A stretch of DNA of 64,000 bases from Siphonodentalium dalli (GCA_032622095.1 CP136064.1:4460280-4524279); one strand, 5' to 3'. Positions 1 through 12,050 are shown, counted from the first letter of the stretch. A program made the numbers and translations. Notes: generated by a model from the sequence alone, not told the origin.

Positions 1-11
1 TGTACACTTAT

Positions 12-101
12 TGTGGCATTGACGACTTGAAGCCTATGTATATATGTTCAACATCGTCGCTTCGCTCATTTGAACATACACTCCAAGCCGTCAATGTCAC
101 A
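12..101. repeat. short inverted-repeat hairpin
   Basis: Positions 12-30 are the imperfect reverse complement of 83-101 (core GGCATTGACG against CGTCAATGTC), and a second inner pair, TGTTCAA against TTTGAACA, extends the stem. It looks like a small MITE or a MITE end. No target-site duplication can be judged so close to the window edge. Confidence 0.5.
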
Positions 102-238
102 CCATGTATGATGTTACCATCAATCCACCACCATTACATATGGTATTCACGGTATTTCAACTCTGACCTCTATGAGATTTTGTGCCCTTTGTATTGGTCA
201 TAAAGGGTTCAATCTTTCTATTGATATTGATATTTTAA

Positions 239-951
239 TTAGTATAATGTGGAATTGTTTTGTGGTGGAGAACTGCTTAATATTAAAGACATGTTATGGA
301 CTTTTTCGGGTATGTGGGACTGATTAGTATAATGTGGATTGTTTTGTGGTGGAGATGATGGTGATCATAACGATAATGATGTCGATGTTGGTGATGATGA
401 GGATAAATATGACAGCGACGACAATGATGACGATTGGCGACGACGATAACAACGGCGACGAAGCTAATGATGGATAATGATGAAAATAGATGATGACGAA
501 GATGTATAAAGACGGTGACAAAAATGTTGACGATGGTGACGATACGGATGATGAAGATTAATATGACGTATGTATTGATGATGACGATGACGATGAAGAT
601 GGTGATGATGATGATGATGATGGTGATGAAGATGGTGTTGTTGATGATGATGGTGTTGTTGGTGACGATGATAATGATGATGATGATGATGCTGATGAAT
701 ATTGATGATGATGATAATGATGACGATGATAATGTTGATGATGATGACGATGTCGACGACGATTATGACGATGAGGATGTTGATGATGGTGATGACGACG
801 ACGACGACGATTAAAGTGACCCCATTGTGTATATGTATATATCCATGTTCTGCATTAATTTGCAGCGTTGACAATTAAAGCATTTATTCATTCATAACAT
901 CTCAATATTAAAGACATATTATGGACTTGTTCGGGTACGTGGGACTGATAA
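239..951. repeat. duplicated unique segment around a GAT/GAC satellite
   Basis: Positions 344-813 are a long impure GAT/GAC/GAY trinucleotide satellite. Flanking text is repeated: the segment with TAGTATAATGTGGA and TTTGTGGTGGAGA occurs at about 240-271 and again at 326-356, and the segment AATATTAAAGACAT...TCGGGTA occurs at about 280-327 and 904-951. The satellite therefore sits inside a direct duplication. Asp/Met-rich or His/Ile-rich reading frames here are translations of the satellite, not genes. Confidence 0.75.
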
Positions 952-1990
952 GTTAGTATTCAGGCGATATGTCAACTGGAGGAATGTAGCTTTTTAGTAA
1001 TGTCAAGCAAATCGACCTTACCACTCCATAGAAATCATCATCTGAACTACCCTCATTTATCAATATTTTCTTTTCGATTCGGGACGCAACTATCTGCGAT
1101 AAACTTACGAAAACGATTTCACCTTCGAAAATCACTGCAATTAATTAATATATAAGAATGACGATGGGTGTTGCCAATTTTTTAAAATAACTACTTTGAG
1201 CAAGATTATTCTGCATTTCTATTTGATCACTCTAACGCAGTGTTTCACATTACTTTAATTATTTATAAACAAAGTAGGTTCCACAACTATTGAATATGTT
1301 ATAATTTAAAATTTGTTAAATATGTAATTATATATGTGTAGGGTCTTATTAATATTGTGTCATTATATATGGTTGTATGACGTATCTTGACGATATACAG
1401 ACTGATGCGAAGTACGACAGCCATTTCGCGCATAGCATTATCATATATAGATACTTAATTGTGTACCGTGTACGCCCATCGAGCCCACCATTACGTTATA
1501 TAAATCATAGTGCTGAACTGACCACGGGTACAACATGATGAAATCTCAAGTAACTAAATAGCGGTCCATATACGGAGAACTGAACAAAATTAAAACATTT
1601 AAAAAAAAAAAATTAAAGAGCGTTTTTTCCCTTCAGAAATGAATTTAAAGAATGACCCCAAACCTCCACCAGGCCCGCCCACCCACTATGTGAGTTTGAC
1701 TTACATACGGCCACAGTTTATCATTTGTGGTGTTGTAAATTGTTTCAGAGATCTCCATTATTTCGTTGAAAGTAGACGTTTTATATTGAGTTATCCCCCT
1801 TGCGATACCATATTGACGTCCATTATTAAGTTGTATATAACGTATACGGTGCATAATTAAGTATATATAGATGGTCTGTCTCTCGCCTCTCCCTGTGAAT
1901 GTTGAATCTCTTCTGTCATGCTATGTACCTTGTAAACCAGGCTAAATGTCTGCTGATAAAATATTACTTGCTGTCCCCAAACGTGGTCTT
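952..1990. other. no gene recognised
   Basis: AT-rich sequence. I see no domain, RNA gene or clear repeat, apart from one copy of the dispersed 10-mer AAAGAGCGTT at 1615-1624. Confidence 0.5.
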
Positions 1991-2140
1991 GTTAATTATG
2001 GTCGTCGATCTTTTTAATGCTACGGTCCAAACCTTTGGAATTCACTCCCGCTTATACACTTAGGAATTTAGCTACTTTGGAATCTTTCAAAAAGAACTCA
2101 AAACGTATCTGTTTAAACTTCACTATGGCAACGACGACCA
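1991..2140 (+). pseudogene. non-LTR retrotransposon RT C-terminal tail, degraded
   Basis: Two adjacent frames together spell the typical end of a LINE reverse-transcriptase ORF2. One frame gives NYGRRSF-stop-CYGPNLWNSLP and the next gives LRNLATLESFKKNSKR. The GPxLWNSLP motif followed by LRxLxTLESFKK is characteristic of the last part of many animal LINE ORF2 proteins, just after the thumb and connection region. The reading is broken by a stop and at least one frameshift, so this is a dead fragment. No endonuclease or RT palm is seen upstream. The family (CR1, RTE or other) cannot be assigned from so short a piece. Confidence 0.75.
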
Positions 2141-2360
2141 AAGCTAAGCACATATTTCCTGCATTGTTTTATACAATACACCCAGCCTTCATCCTGATTT
2201 ATATATGAATTGTTTCGATTTATTTCACTGTAGTTATTGTTTGTGTGTACATGCGTATATGTGTTTGAATGTGCTGGAGCTCTGTCATATGTTGTATCAT
2301 TGAGCGTTTTGGGCCTCATGGGATAAGGCGCTTTAAAAATGCTATACATTATTTTATTCC

Positions 2361-2440
2361 CCGAGGTGTCGGGCATTCGGAAAAATATTTCAACGAGGCG
2401 AAGCCGAGTTGTGTTTTTTGCCAAATGCCCGACAGCGAGG
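2361..2440. repeat. fold-back repeat, about 25-bp arms
   Basis: GAGGTGTCGGGCATT (left) pairs with AATGCCCGACAGCGAG (right) around a loop of about 30 bp. The hairpin is GC-richer than its surroundings. It is probably a short MITE. Confidence 0.6.
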
Positions 2441-3476
2441 AGAATATCCTATACTTAATTCACAGCCGCCATGTTTTCTATTGTGCTCCCATGTACATTA
2501 TCTAGACAATACCCCGCTGCCAACACGAGCTGGTAATTATCTTAACAATAATCGGGAAATATTAAAACAGATAACAATAGCAAACATGGCGACTGTGGAC
2601 TAAATATCTGATAATGCTATGCGGATCGGATGAGTACGAAGATAAAAGTGTGTCGGCACCTTATAATCAATATATACCATCTATCACCCTTCCTCGTGAT
2701 CGGGACAATATTTACCGGGCAACGTTTTGCTTCTAGGACACTGGCGTGCAGTTATTGGCCATCAATCAACACAAAACTCAGGGTGAAACAGAGCGTACCG
2801 TGGCGTCATATAATCAGACAATTTAACCGTTTGCTATGGTATTTTATGGGAAAATTTGTGGTTTTTGTTAAATTGGATGAAGTGTGGTCCAGAGAGTGCA
2901 CATTTACTGTCGACAAGTGGACAAACGAGGCCCAGTAACTTATCGTGGAAGTCGACCTGTGAAGACGCCAAGGTGTGCGCTCTTAAAACTTTCAATTGTT
3001 TTTCAGTTACATGTATATATTCCGAAGGAATTTGTTAAAGCAACTGTACAGTTTCAATGTTCATCGATTGCACGACGAATTGTCGCCAGCGACGTGCGTG
3101 CTGACAGGGAGGTGTTTTTTTTTTTGGTGGGGGGGGGGGGTCGCACACACAGCTCCCCCTCGCTTTTTGTCAACATTTTTGCCTAAAATGGGCAACAATT
3201 TGAAAGCTGGAGGTACCAGTTTTTCTTCCATAAAGGTACGTATTCCAAAATTTTGCTTATTTCACTGTACTCTGAGTCGGAAGTGCTCTTAATTAGAATG
3301 TGATAAATATTTAAATGGTTCTAATGTCTGTACGCTGTATGGTCTTGAAGAGCTTCTCGTCTCTGGTGGAACGTTTACACTCTTCCACAGCATTCCAGAA
3401 CATTATTGTTCGAGGGAAGAAAGAAAATGTATAGACATCACCCCGAAAACAGTAGGTGGTGCTTTTTCCGGTGTCC
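2441..3476. other. no gene recognised
   Basis: I see no conserved domain. A homopolymer pair (T-run then G-run, 3116-3140) is the only notable feature. Confidence 0.5.
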
Positions 3477-4058
3477 TATCGTCACGGGGGGAGAACTGCG
3501 ACGTGAGGATCGGTTGCATTCCGATAAAGAGACGGTGGAAATCCGATAAACGAGACGGTTCGCTTTCGGCGACAAACGAGATTTTCTTCGTGTTTGGGCA
3601 TTCAAACGGAATTGCCGTGACAAATCAGGTTTCATATCATCATATCGTTATTTTAGTTACTAATATCCATCCAAATATAAACGCTACAGTGAGTAAAACC
3701 AATAGAATCGCCATTTAAAAGTCACGCGACGGTTCGTTTTCCGATAACAAACGAACCGTCGCATGTCTTTTATCGGAAAACGAACCGTCGCGTGACTTTT
3801 AAATGGCTATTCTCTTGATTTTAGTCACCGTAGCGTCTAGATTTTGATGGACATTAGTAACTTAAATAACGACATGATGATATGAAACCTGAGTTGTCAC
3901 GAAATTCCATTTGAATGCCTGAACACGAAGAAAATCTCGTTTGTCGCCGAAAACGAACCGTCTCAGATCGAATAGCCGCCGTCTCGTTTATCGGAATTCC
4001 ACCGTCTCTTTATCGGAATGCAACCGATCCTCACGTCGCAGTCCCCCCCCGTGATCGT
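3477..4058. mobile_element. 580-bp fold-back (MITE-like) element
   Basis: The left arm (about 3480-3766) is reverse-complementary to the right arm (about 3770-4056) with almost no loop. Outer ends are TCACGGGGGGAG... and ...CCCCCCCGTGA. Inner landmarks ACGGTTCGTTTTC and GAAAACGAACCGT pair near the centre. The arms differ by several substitutions and small indels, including one segment found only in the right arm, so the insertion is not very recent. No coding content and no clear target duplication. Confidence 0.8.
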
Positions 4059-4545
4059 GTTGTCTTTGTCTGCCGGGATGTCAACGGAGCCACTACTCGG
4101 TGGATTATTCACCATGTCTTCTAAGAATCTGCGACATTCCAGTGATTCCAGTTGGAAAGTTCCAAACGCAAGGAGGTGCAAATGTAAAGTCTAGTAAAGA
4201 GGGCGCAGTTGGAAATTTCAAGGTGTACACCCCACAACGGGGACCACATAGGCACGTCCCTGACTATCATTTCAGCCATCACTGTAATCACTTGAATTCG
4301 GTTGGATCCCAGATCCGGCACTTGGTACGTTATTTTATTTCATCGTCGTCACCACAAGAGTTTTCGCTTCTTGTATAATCACACCACAATTTCTGCAGAG
4401 ATGTATGTAGAAATAAGGGGCGCATCAATTAATTGAAAAATAATTATTAATAACTATCCAGTACTGAGATTTCGCATGTCAATACCATTAAATTGTTATG
4501 TAAACATTTCTGTTACAGTGGAATTACTGACAATAGTCCAATTAG

Positions 4546-4978
4546 TCGTCGAATTCTAACCAAAACTTGATCGTAAACTTTGGAATAATTCAAAGCACTG
4601 ACAAATATTCAGAAAATTATAATCAGAGTAAAATATTTGAACTTACTACACGATTACTGATGTTTGTTGAAAATCACTGCAACGGTTTTGGTTTCAACGC
4701 GCAAAATTTCGTTATGAGAGAACTATCAATAATACATATTAGAAAAGAGTTTATCTATTGCTTCAATCGTTCGGAATATTTGCTAAAGTTGTTTCATCTG
4801 TCCAGACAATTTAACACTGGAGTGTGTGTACCATGGGGATATCATAATGTAATGTTATTGTATGGCGGCTTCGCCACAACCTACATATATATGTGCTTTA
4901 GAATTGACCCATTTGAGATTGCTGGAACCTTTATAATGGTGAGCACATGGTTTTTGGTCGGGCGGGCGATTGGATTGG
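4546..4978 (+). CDS. possible exon of an unidentified membrane protein
   Basis: The frame is open for about 144 codons from 4546 (after a TAG at 4543-4545) and runs into a TAG at 4987-4989. A splice donor of good consensus, G|GTGAGT, lies at about 4979, so the coding part may end there. Candidate acceptors upstream are ...TGTTACAG (ending 4518) or ...AATTAG (ending 4545). The last third holds two hydrophobic stretches, VMLLYGGFATTYIYMCF and EIAGTFIMVSTWFLVG, consistent with membrane segments. I do not recognise the family; a chemoreceptor-like multi-pass protein is only a guess. No other exon of the same gene was found nearby. Confidence 0.35.
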
Positions 4979-5348
4979 GTGAGTTCTAGGACCTGACCAT
5001 GACTACGCTATTAATATATACATCATTAGTGTAGACACATTTTATTACAATCATAATAACATATATGAAGTATTGACAGTAATAAATAAAATAGTATAGA
5101 TGAATTGATTGGAAAAGAGATTAAACAACAAGCCCAAGGTTTTGTTAAGTTTCTCCCTTATGATGTACACATCATTATACATTGTTATGGGCATCGTTAT
5201 GCATGTAGTGAATTGCAAATCAAAGACGAGTTTCTAGTCGACATCAAGTGTTGTAGAAAGTAAACTTATATTTATCATTAAAACAAGTTGACAGTCATTG
5301 TTAGGAGTTATTTAGGCAGTTGCAATGCAACCCAATAGCCGTAATTGC
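4979..5348. other. no gene recognised
   Basis: AT-rich spacer between the possible exon and the TTAA-flanked MITE. I see nothing else in it. Confidence 0.5.
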
Positions 5349-5352
5349 TTAA

Positions 5353-5762
5353 CCCTTTACCCAACAAAACGGTCAAAAACGGCCAAATAAAGCTTCAACA
5401 GCCTAAAATATCTTCGGTCTGTCTCAATAACACCATACAAATATGGATATCATTGGAACCGGTTCGTTCACTTCGTTGACCACATTGTGATGGTTACAGT
5501 TATGCCCTGTGCCAATGCATTCTCTTATATATGCGAGTCGACCATAGGTCGCCTCGCATATATAAGAGAATGCATTGGCCTAAAAAAAAAATTACTTACA
5601 TTTTTTAACAGTTTTTATAATGTTTTTTTACATTCTTTGACAATGTTATCATTTTAATATGTGTTAAGCCAATGCATTCTCTTATATATGCGAGGCGACC
5701 TATGGTCGACTCGCATATATAAGAGAATGCATTAGCACAGGGCTGTTCTGTTGGGTAAAGGG
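5353..5762. mobile_element. piggyBac-like MITE with TTAA target sites
   Basis: A 14-bp terminal inverted repeat, CCCTTTACCCAACA at 5353-5366 and TGTTGGGTAAAGGG at 5749-5762, is flanked on both sides by TTAA (5349-5352 and 5763-5766). This combination is typical of piggyBac-superfamily elements, which duplicate TTAA. Inside are two hairpins (about 5512-5578 and 5669-5734) whose arms contain TTCTCTTATATATGCGAG. The two hairpins are in opposite orientation, so the interior is itself palindromic. At 410 bp it is far too short to code for a transposase. Confidence 0.85.
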
Positions 5763-5766
5763 TTAA

Positions 5767-6813
5767 TGTTAGCCTGCTAACCAGTTTTTTTGTTTGTTAA
5801 CATGATATATTTCTGCTATTAAATATACATAACACCGGGTCCAGAAAACACGCAAGTCTATAAAAGCCGGGACACAACAGATAACAACACACATAACCGC
5901 AACCAATAAGTGCAATTTACAAACAGACAGACACACAGATACCAAGAGAAACACTGAGGCCAGATTAACAAAGCCATATACTGGTACATAAGGGATGTTT
6001 TTGGAGATGTGGCGAAATGTCGTTAGATGACTGGGAGGGGTAGAAAAGAAACAACTGTGAATTACTGGGATAAATTAGGTTAAATTATAGCCATTCGTTT
6101 AAATATGTTAATGGACTCAAAATAGTCATGAACGATTCGTGGTTGCTTGTTGAAAATTGTCAGAGCCATTTACGTAAGGGATGTTTTGAATGATGTGGAG
6201 ATGTAGATATATGTCTTTAGATGACTGGGAGGGGGTAGAAAATGGACAACGGTAAATTTCTGGGATAAATGAGTTTAAATTATTGTCTTCATTTTAAATA
6301 TGTTAGTGGATTCAACATAGTCGTGATCAAATTAAAAACATTTGCTGTTAGTGTTGATGAATGTCCCATACAAAGTATCTAGTGCAAACCAGTTTTGGGG
6401 ATTAGTGACAATGTACTACTTTTCTTTATTACATGATCCTACCTTTATTCCATTCAATAAACCCATTCTATAAATTGTGATATTAAACGTTCGTTTAATA
6501 ACAGGAAATAGTGCCAGGTGACCTTTGACTTCCGGTTTGTGGTTTCTTTACATTCCGTACGCTACGTCTCAAAATACTATGGCTTCCAATATAATTTCAA
6601 CAAACTATAATGAATGAAGATTTTGAAAAGTTATGTCATTAAATATACGCCATTAAATACGCCAAACAGTCTTTATTTATCTGGGACTATTTCTTTGCGC
6701 GGGCAAACAACGTAGAGTTGTGAGAAACGTCATCGCATGCCTTATAGAAGTTGATGTTAGTTTCGCGTCCCATTTGTTGATTTAAGTATGTTTTGTCGAG
6801 GTTTTGGATCATG
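5767..6813. other. no gene recognised; internal duplication
   Basis: About 5990-6130 and 6165-6310 are diverged direct copies: AGGGATGTTTT, GATGACTGGGAGGG and TTAAATATGTTA recur in the same order. No coding potential recognised. Confidence 0.5.
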
Positions 6814-6982
6814 TAATAAATAGAATCTACAACTCGTCCCAAGTTTATAGCGGAATTTACAAAACTCGTCCAGTAAATTAGGTCTGTACCTCGCCAAAGG
6901 CTCGGTCCAGACCTAATTTACTGGACTCGTTTTGTAAATTCCGCTTTTAACTGGGGACTCGTTGTAGATCCTCTATTTATTA
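6814..6982. mobile_element. MITE with TAATAAATAGA ends
   Basis: TAATAAATAGA...CTACAACTCGTCCC... at the left end is mirrored by ...GGGGACTCGTTGTAGATC...CTATTTATTA at the right. Arms are about 75 bp with a loop of about 20 bp. First of four fold-backs clustered at 6.8-8.4 kb. Confidence 0.75.
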
Positions 6983-7424
6983 TATGCCTCCCCATTAAAT
7001 AGTGGGAAATTTCCGCAACGTAATATCCTATCTAGTGTCTCGACCGACAGTAAAGATATAATTGTGTTATTAAAAAAAAATATTTTCACTGTCGCTTTCT
7101 TCCGATAAAATCACCGAATAATAGTGAACGAATACCAATACGCGACGGAACTAACTGCATGTATGAACGCCCAAGTCATTCTGATTAGAATGTCACCTTA
7201 TTGTTATTTGGGATATTAAATTTGTATCCGTTCATAATTATTTGTCGCTTTTAGTGATAATTTGTGGGAACTATTTTCTTTAGCGGACGACTAATTTGCG
7301 AAAAACAAATCAAATTTCATATCAAATTTCAACTGAAATTTTGTGTACGCTTTGTGAGAAATTATTTGGCATTAATTAAGGAATAATTAGACATTAAACA
7401 TTATTATCGACACGGTTAAACATA

Positions 7425-7596
7425 TGATAAATAGAGGATACATACGTTTTTTTTAGTGAATACCATAATTATTTCATGAATGATCAGATTGCGACCAGCT
7501 GTCTCTCGTTGAAAATTGATATTTCTACTGCTAGTCACTCATGAAATAATTATGGTATTCATTAATAAAAACCCATAGGTATCCTCTATTTATTAC
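7425..7596. mobile_element. MITE with ATAAATAGAGGAT ends
   Basis: ATAAATAGAGGATA at the left and ATCCTCTATTTATTA at the right are inverted. The next inner pair, GAATACCATAATTATTTCATGA against TCATGAAATAATTATGGTATTC, is perfect over 22 bp. The same end motif recurs in several fold-backs of this window and at the centre of the 14-kb palindrome. Confidence 0.8.
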
Positions 7597-7800
7597 ACTA
7601 CTATGCGAGATTTCCATTAAAAACGCCGTTAATTAAAAATGGTAATGTAGTGAATTATTTCCCGTGATGTCATTGATGTTTCGTCGCTTACTGATATATA
7701 GACTAAATTTTAGAATGTTGATCATTCTCCACACCGGGACTTTCATGCATTAATTATGGGTGTTTCAACAATAATTGGCGAACCAAATTGGATTAGAAGT

Positions 7801-8030
7801 GTAATAAATAAAGTATTCAATTAGTTCCGAGAATTATACGTGAAATATTTCACTCGAGGCGAGAGACGTTTATGTAAGAAACTCGTGCGCTATAACTGCA
7901 CTCGTTTCTTACCGACGTCTCTCGTGGATTATTCAACGTAATTCTCGGAACCAATTGATTACTCTCTATTCACTTATTACATTCAACGTAATTCTCGGAA
8001 CCAATGGATTACTCTCTATTCACGTATTAC
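7801..8030. mobile_element. fold-back MITE with duplicated 50-bp right end
   Basis: Positions 7801-7980 form a fold-back: AGTTCCGAGAATTATACGTG pairs with a segment at about 7936-7955, and GAGAGACGT with ACGTCTCTC. The last 50 bp (7931-7980) are repeated immediately at 7981-8030 with two visible substitutions. This end duplication is probably a slippage product. Confidence 0.75.
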
Positions 8031-8208
8031 ATTCATATGTGTGATTTACCTTTATTTTTCGAGTGTCTATTAACGATAATTTCTCTAGTGAATTATGTCA
8101 CTTTAACTATAGCGCGTTATGCATTCACACGCGCTATCGAGATTTATGCGTCATGGGTATACTGGCGGTATTATTCGGATTTATTGCTAATCAGATTTAG
8201 AGTGGAAT

Positions 8209-8380
8209 GTAATAAACATAATAAGCACTTGATTGAACTGGTGACGTGAAATAATTCATTCGAGACAGGGACTATTTTGTAAAACACTTGAGTGCAATGT
8301 CCTCTCGTGTGTGTACAACGTCCCGGCCTCTCGTGAATTATTTCACGTAACCAGTTTAATCACGTTATTGCTCTCTATAA
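8209..8380. mobile_element. fold-back MITE
   Basis: GGTGACGTGAAATAATTCA on the left mirrors TGAATTATTTCACGTAACC on the right, with ends GTAATAAAC and GTTATTGC. A partial relative (GAGCTGGTGACGTGAAATAA) lies at about 9153-9175. Confidence 0.7.
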
Positions 8381-8710
8381 ATTAATTCCTAGCCTGGTTA
8401 TCTAGACCAGGACGTTAATATATACAGAAAATATATTGATACATACATTTGTACTATATTTAAAACAACGAAAACGAAATAAACAATTGTAAAATGGCAG
8501 TACGTTACTAAAATATACTAATGGCTTCCCTGATAACAAACATATTAATTATATCATCTATCGCATATTAGTATATAGTATATGTAATCAATCTACAACT
8601 GAATTTTAGCTAAGTTACATCCGACACTTCAAACTTCGCATTATGTTGCTGACTATAATAGTCTTTCCGATTAGTCATAAAGTCGAGATTTAGTAATAAT
8701 AATAACTCTA

Positions 8711-8824
8711 ATAAATTATCATCACCCTACAATAAGTTATCATCACCCTACAATAAGTTATCATCACCCTACAATAAGCTATCATCACCCTACAATAAGT
8801 TATCATCACCCTACAATAAGTTAT
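8711..8824 (+). repeat. 21-bp tandem repeat, five copies
   Basis: The unit AATAAGTTATCATCACCCTA(C) is repeated about five times with single-base variants (AAATTATC in the first copy, AGCTATC in the fourth), followed by a partial copy that decays at TTATTATCG. A minisatellite with no coding potential. Confidence 0.9.
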
Positions 8825-9759
8825 TATCGATTACTTGAATGTTTAACTAGTATGGTTCGAATTAAATACTGGATATCGATTTGCTGGCGGTCCACGGAAT
8901 ATGAGAGCAAGTTGGCCTGACAGTTTGTGTGGAACACGTGAAGATCTCACACCTACTTACAACCATACTTCATATGAAATGGAAGCAAATCATCATCATT
9001 TCTTCGCACATGAGTTGTTAGTTACAGCCAAAAACATAAAATCGCATTTAGAGCCCATTTTCAATATTTAATTGACGTTGCAGTTTCAAGTTGCTTCCAT
9101 ATATAAAATATGTAACAAGTTATGACGTGCGCGCGACACTACATGATATGATTGAGCTGGTGACGTGAAATAATTACTTAGTATCGCTCCGCACAATAAA
9201 ACGTGTCAAAAACATTAGTAGGTCAGATTAAGTGCTAAAACGTGGCTCTCTTCAATTATTACAATATTTAGGAACCATACCACTTATATGCTTCGCCATA
9301 TACTTACATGTTAACATGACATATGGAGAATAACAGTTACACGTTTGCAAATTGTCTTAGGGACCTCGGGAGAGAAGTAGCATATAAGTGGCCCGCACTT
9401 GTTCTTCAATCCCGTTGCCGAATGTATGTATTTATATGCATATATGGCGAATAAATATGTTTAAAGGTGCTCAATCCGATTCGATGGTACCCATATAATC
9501 AGATTCCAACAATAAGAACAACATTTTTAGAAATGCCGCTTCAGTTATCAGAATCGATTAATTGCCCAAAAATAATGCTAACCACTGTCAACTCTAGTAT
9601 TAAATTGCCCGAAACGTGTTATTTATCAACATGTTGTTCGACGAAATGTTGCCTTATTGTGGACAGAAAACTTCTTGATTTTAGAGTTATCCATCTTCAT
9701 CCACAATTAGGTCCGAGACTGCCGGCTCGTCGGCTGTTTACTGGGCCACAAATAATTAT
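8825..9759. other. no gene recognised
   Basis: A 102-codon open frame at 9467-9775 has no motif I recognise and overlaps repeat sequence shared with 52.1-52.3 kb. I treat it as chance. Confidence 0.4.
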
Positions 9760-9900
9760 CGATGGTGAAAAATAATAGATTTCAAAAATCGATATCTAAT
9801 AACTCTTAGCTTTGATAGATGGGGTCCTCGACTCGAATCAGATATTTTGTTTACCCCCGAATCCAAATAAATAGTAATTGAGGTGTCCTTAATCGGATTG
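9760..9900. repeat. diverged copy of the right arm of the 51.9-52.3 kb fold-back
   Basis: AAAAATCGATATCT, TCCTCGACTCGAAT, GATATTTTGTTTACCC and AAATAGTAATT occur in the same order as in 52190-52290, with many substitutions. GATTTTAGAGTTATCCA upstream (about 9677) is also shared with 52114-52130. Confidence 0.6.
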
Positions 9901-10081
9901 TGCATCTTTAAACGAACTGGCCTTAGAGTCAATACGGACGATAAGATATACCCTTTCCCGATATCAAAATAAATAAAACTGTGAAGTTCCCGGTGCTTGG
10001 TCGTTTGAACGTGAACTTGTAGTTATCAACCTTCCTATTATCTTGGCTATCATTAGATTCCAAAGTAAATACGATCATAAT

Positions 10082-10980
10082 TCAGAGCTGGGGTACGGCC
10101 ATCACCAACTTGATGTTTGAGAGTTTCTCCCAATCTTTGACTCTCACAACGCATTGCTCTTCGGTAGAACTCACGGCTTTCTCGAGAGCAGAATTCCATG
10201 TCTCTACCAACTCCTGCACAAACAGTTTATCGTGCTGAGTATACCGCCTTAAATACTGTTCATGTATGTTGAACATGGCAGCCGGCGTAACATGGCTCAC
10301 TCCTTTGAGTTCCCGTTCTGTGCGAGATGCCAACATGTCGATTATACTCTCTTGGGCGTACTCGTTTGGCATATCCACGCCTCGGGTGTACTCTGGGTGG
10401 TGCTGGTTGTTCGCGTAGTGAGATTCCAATGACTCCTTCCAGGCCGCGTTTTCAACGTCATCCAGCTGTCGATATGCTCCAGTTTTACCAAACATAACAC
10501 CGTATCCTAGCGCTTCGGGGATGCCATATTTGCTTATGTCATGAATATCGACTAAATGTGCCATGTTTTCCGGAAGTTCGACGTTTGCAACGTAAGCCAC
10601 AATGTTATAAATCCACGTTATCCACATTCGGTGCGAAGCGGTTGTTGAATAATGTCGATTTACATTGTTTCTCATTAAAATAACATAACATTTGTCTCGT
10701 CTCTGTTCAAAATCTTTACCTACTTCTGGTGGGTATTCTTTTTGAAGTTTCTGTAACTGTTCCAGGCACCTCTGTCCTTCCTCCCCTGGGACGGGAGGTA
10801 ACTCCTTGAACTCATTATTAACCCACTGATCACGGATCTTCATCAGAGCTGCTACGGTTGCCGCCTTATCGGACCGGACCTCCGTCAAATCATCTCCCGA
10901 TAAATCTAACGTCGGGCAACCGTCGTCTTTATCCAGATGGTCCATCATCGGTAGCTGTTCCTTACAAAATCGTCGACAAC
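10082..10980 (-). CDS. DUF5662-like protein, 3'-terminal exon
   Basis: The frame reads about 288 codons from a Met at 10948 to TGA at 10084-10082. Around residues 135-142 is HDISKYG, followed about 40 residues later by AWKESLESHYANNQHHPEY and a MPxEYAxE motif. This order (HDxSKF-like, then AWxxHxxxNxHHxxY) matches my memory of the DUF5662 family, common in phages and bacteria and present in some invertebrates; its reaction is unknown to me, but the His/Asp pattern suggests a metal-dependent HD-type fold. Upstream of the Met the frame stays open to 10980, where a good acceptor occurs in gene orientation (GGTTTTCTTGTTTTAAG|G), so this is probably the last exon of a spliced gene. Codon use is less AT-rich than its surroundings, consistent with selection. 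The upstream exons were not found. Most likely a real host gene. Confidence 0.75.
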
Positions 10981-11518
10981 CTTAAAACAAGAAAACCATA
11001 GTCAGAAATGGTAACAGTCAAGATCATATTATTAGACATATATAAAATGTATTGCAGCTTTAATAATAAGTTGTGATAATTCTGAAATATGTAAACACCA
11101 TGCGTCACGTATAATATGTGTTCACAATGGCGCATACGTTCCAATTAATTGAAAGGTTCATCGGTAAACATGCAACACCCGTTGCATTGATACAATATTG
11201 CCGTTGACAAAAAGCTAATGCCACTGCGAATAAGACTGATTATAACTAACCGATATGGACAAATCGAAAGGGAAGCCTTATCGATTGAGCTAATCGATAA
11301 TAACCGATAAAGTTATTCTCCCGCTTGTTAGTCCCAAAATAAAAACAAGTATTCTATGTACCGAGTACGTTTTAATCACATTTACTCCATTACCTACGAC
11401 AGGGGGAAATATCGCTGTCAATATACGCCATAAGAGGGCGTAATAATAGGTTGGTTTAGATACATTTACTTTAATCCTTTCATGACTGGAGCTTTCTGAA
11501 TTATTGCGAAAACCCTGT
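10981..11518. other. probable intron or upstream region of the DUF5662-like gene
   Basis: AT-rich, starting with the polypyrimidine tract and AG acceptor of the gene on the minus strand. I could not identify an upstream exon. Confidence 0.4.
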
Positions 11519-11682
11519 GTCAATGCATTCTCTTATATATGCGAGTCGCCCATACGGTGCCTCACATATATAAGAGAATCCATTGACCTAACCATATTTC
11601 CTTGATCTTGTAAGGCAGTGTATTCTCTTATATATGCGAGCACCCCTATTGGAGACTCGCATATATAAGAGAATGCACTAGC
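11519..11682. mobile_element. pair of TTCTCTTATATATGCGAG hairpins (MITE relative)
   Basis: Two hairpins (about 11521-11584 and 11617-11680) share arms with the piggyBac-like MITE at 5.35 kb, including the flanking words TGTCAATGCATTC and GCACTAGCACA. TTAA termini were not found, so this copy is diverged or truncated. Confidence 0.7.
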
Positions 11683-12050
11683 ACAATGTATTTAATGCTG
11701 CACTAGTGAAAAGCTTAAAATTATATTTTATTCGTATACACATAATAATTTGACAATACGTTGTTATGAAGTGACACGATCGCGATAGCAGAAGCGAAAT
11801 AGTGCTATTGTTGTGGACTTAACTAACGATAAGCTAGTATCGAAATACTATCTCCACTGGAAGAATGTAGAAATCAACTAAAATTGTCGAACATTCCAAC
11901 CACATCGACTACAATTTCAGAAAATACAACGTTTGAACTGACAACATGCACACATATATCCAGCTAAAATTACTCTTGAACTTCTCATGGCATCTTCCTT
12001 GTAATACGTTATTAAGGTTTAAACAGTTATTAAAAGAAGGTGCATAATAA
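11683..12050. other. no gene recognised
   Basis: Unique AT-rich sequence between the MITE relative and the palindrome. I see nothing in it. Confidence 0.5.

Noticed and set aside
344-874. Long Asp/Met-rich (plus) and His/Ile-rich (minus) open frames
   Set aside because: They are translations of a GAT/GAC satellite in several frames at once; no start context or conserved domain.
8711-8824. Regular 21-bp repeats as a possible CRISPR array
   Set aside because: The units are contiguous without unique spacers, and the genome is eukaryotic.
9467-9775. 102-codon plus-strand ORF
   Set aside because: No recognisable domain; its right part overlaps a diverged fold-back repeat shared with 52 kb.
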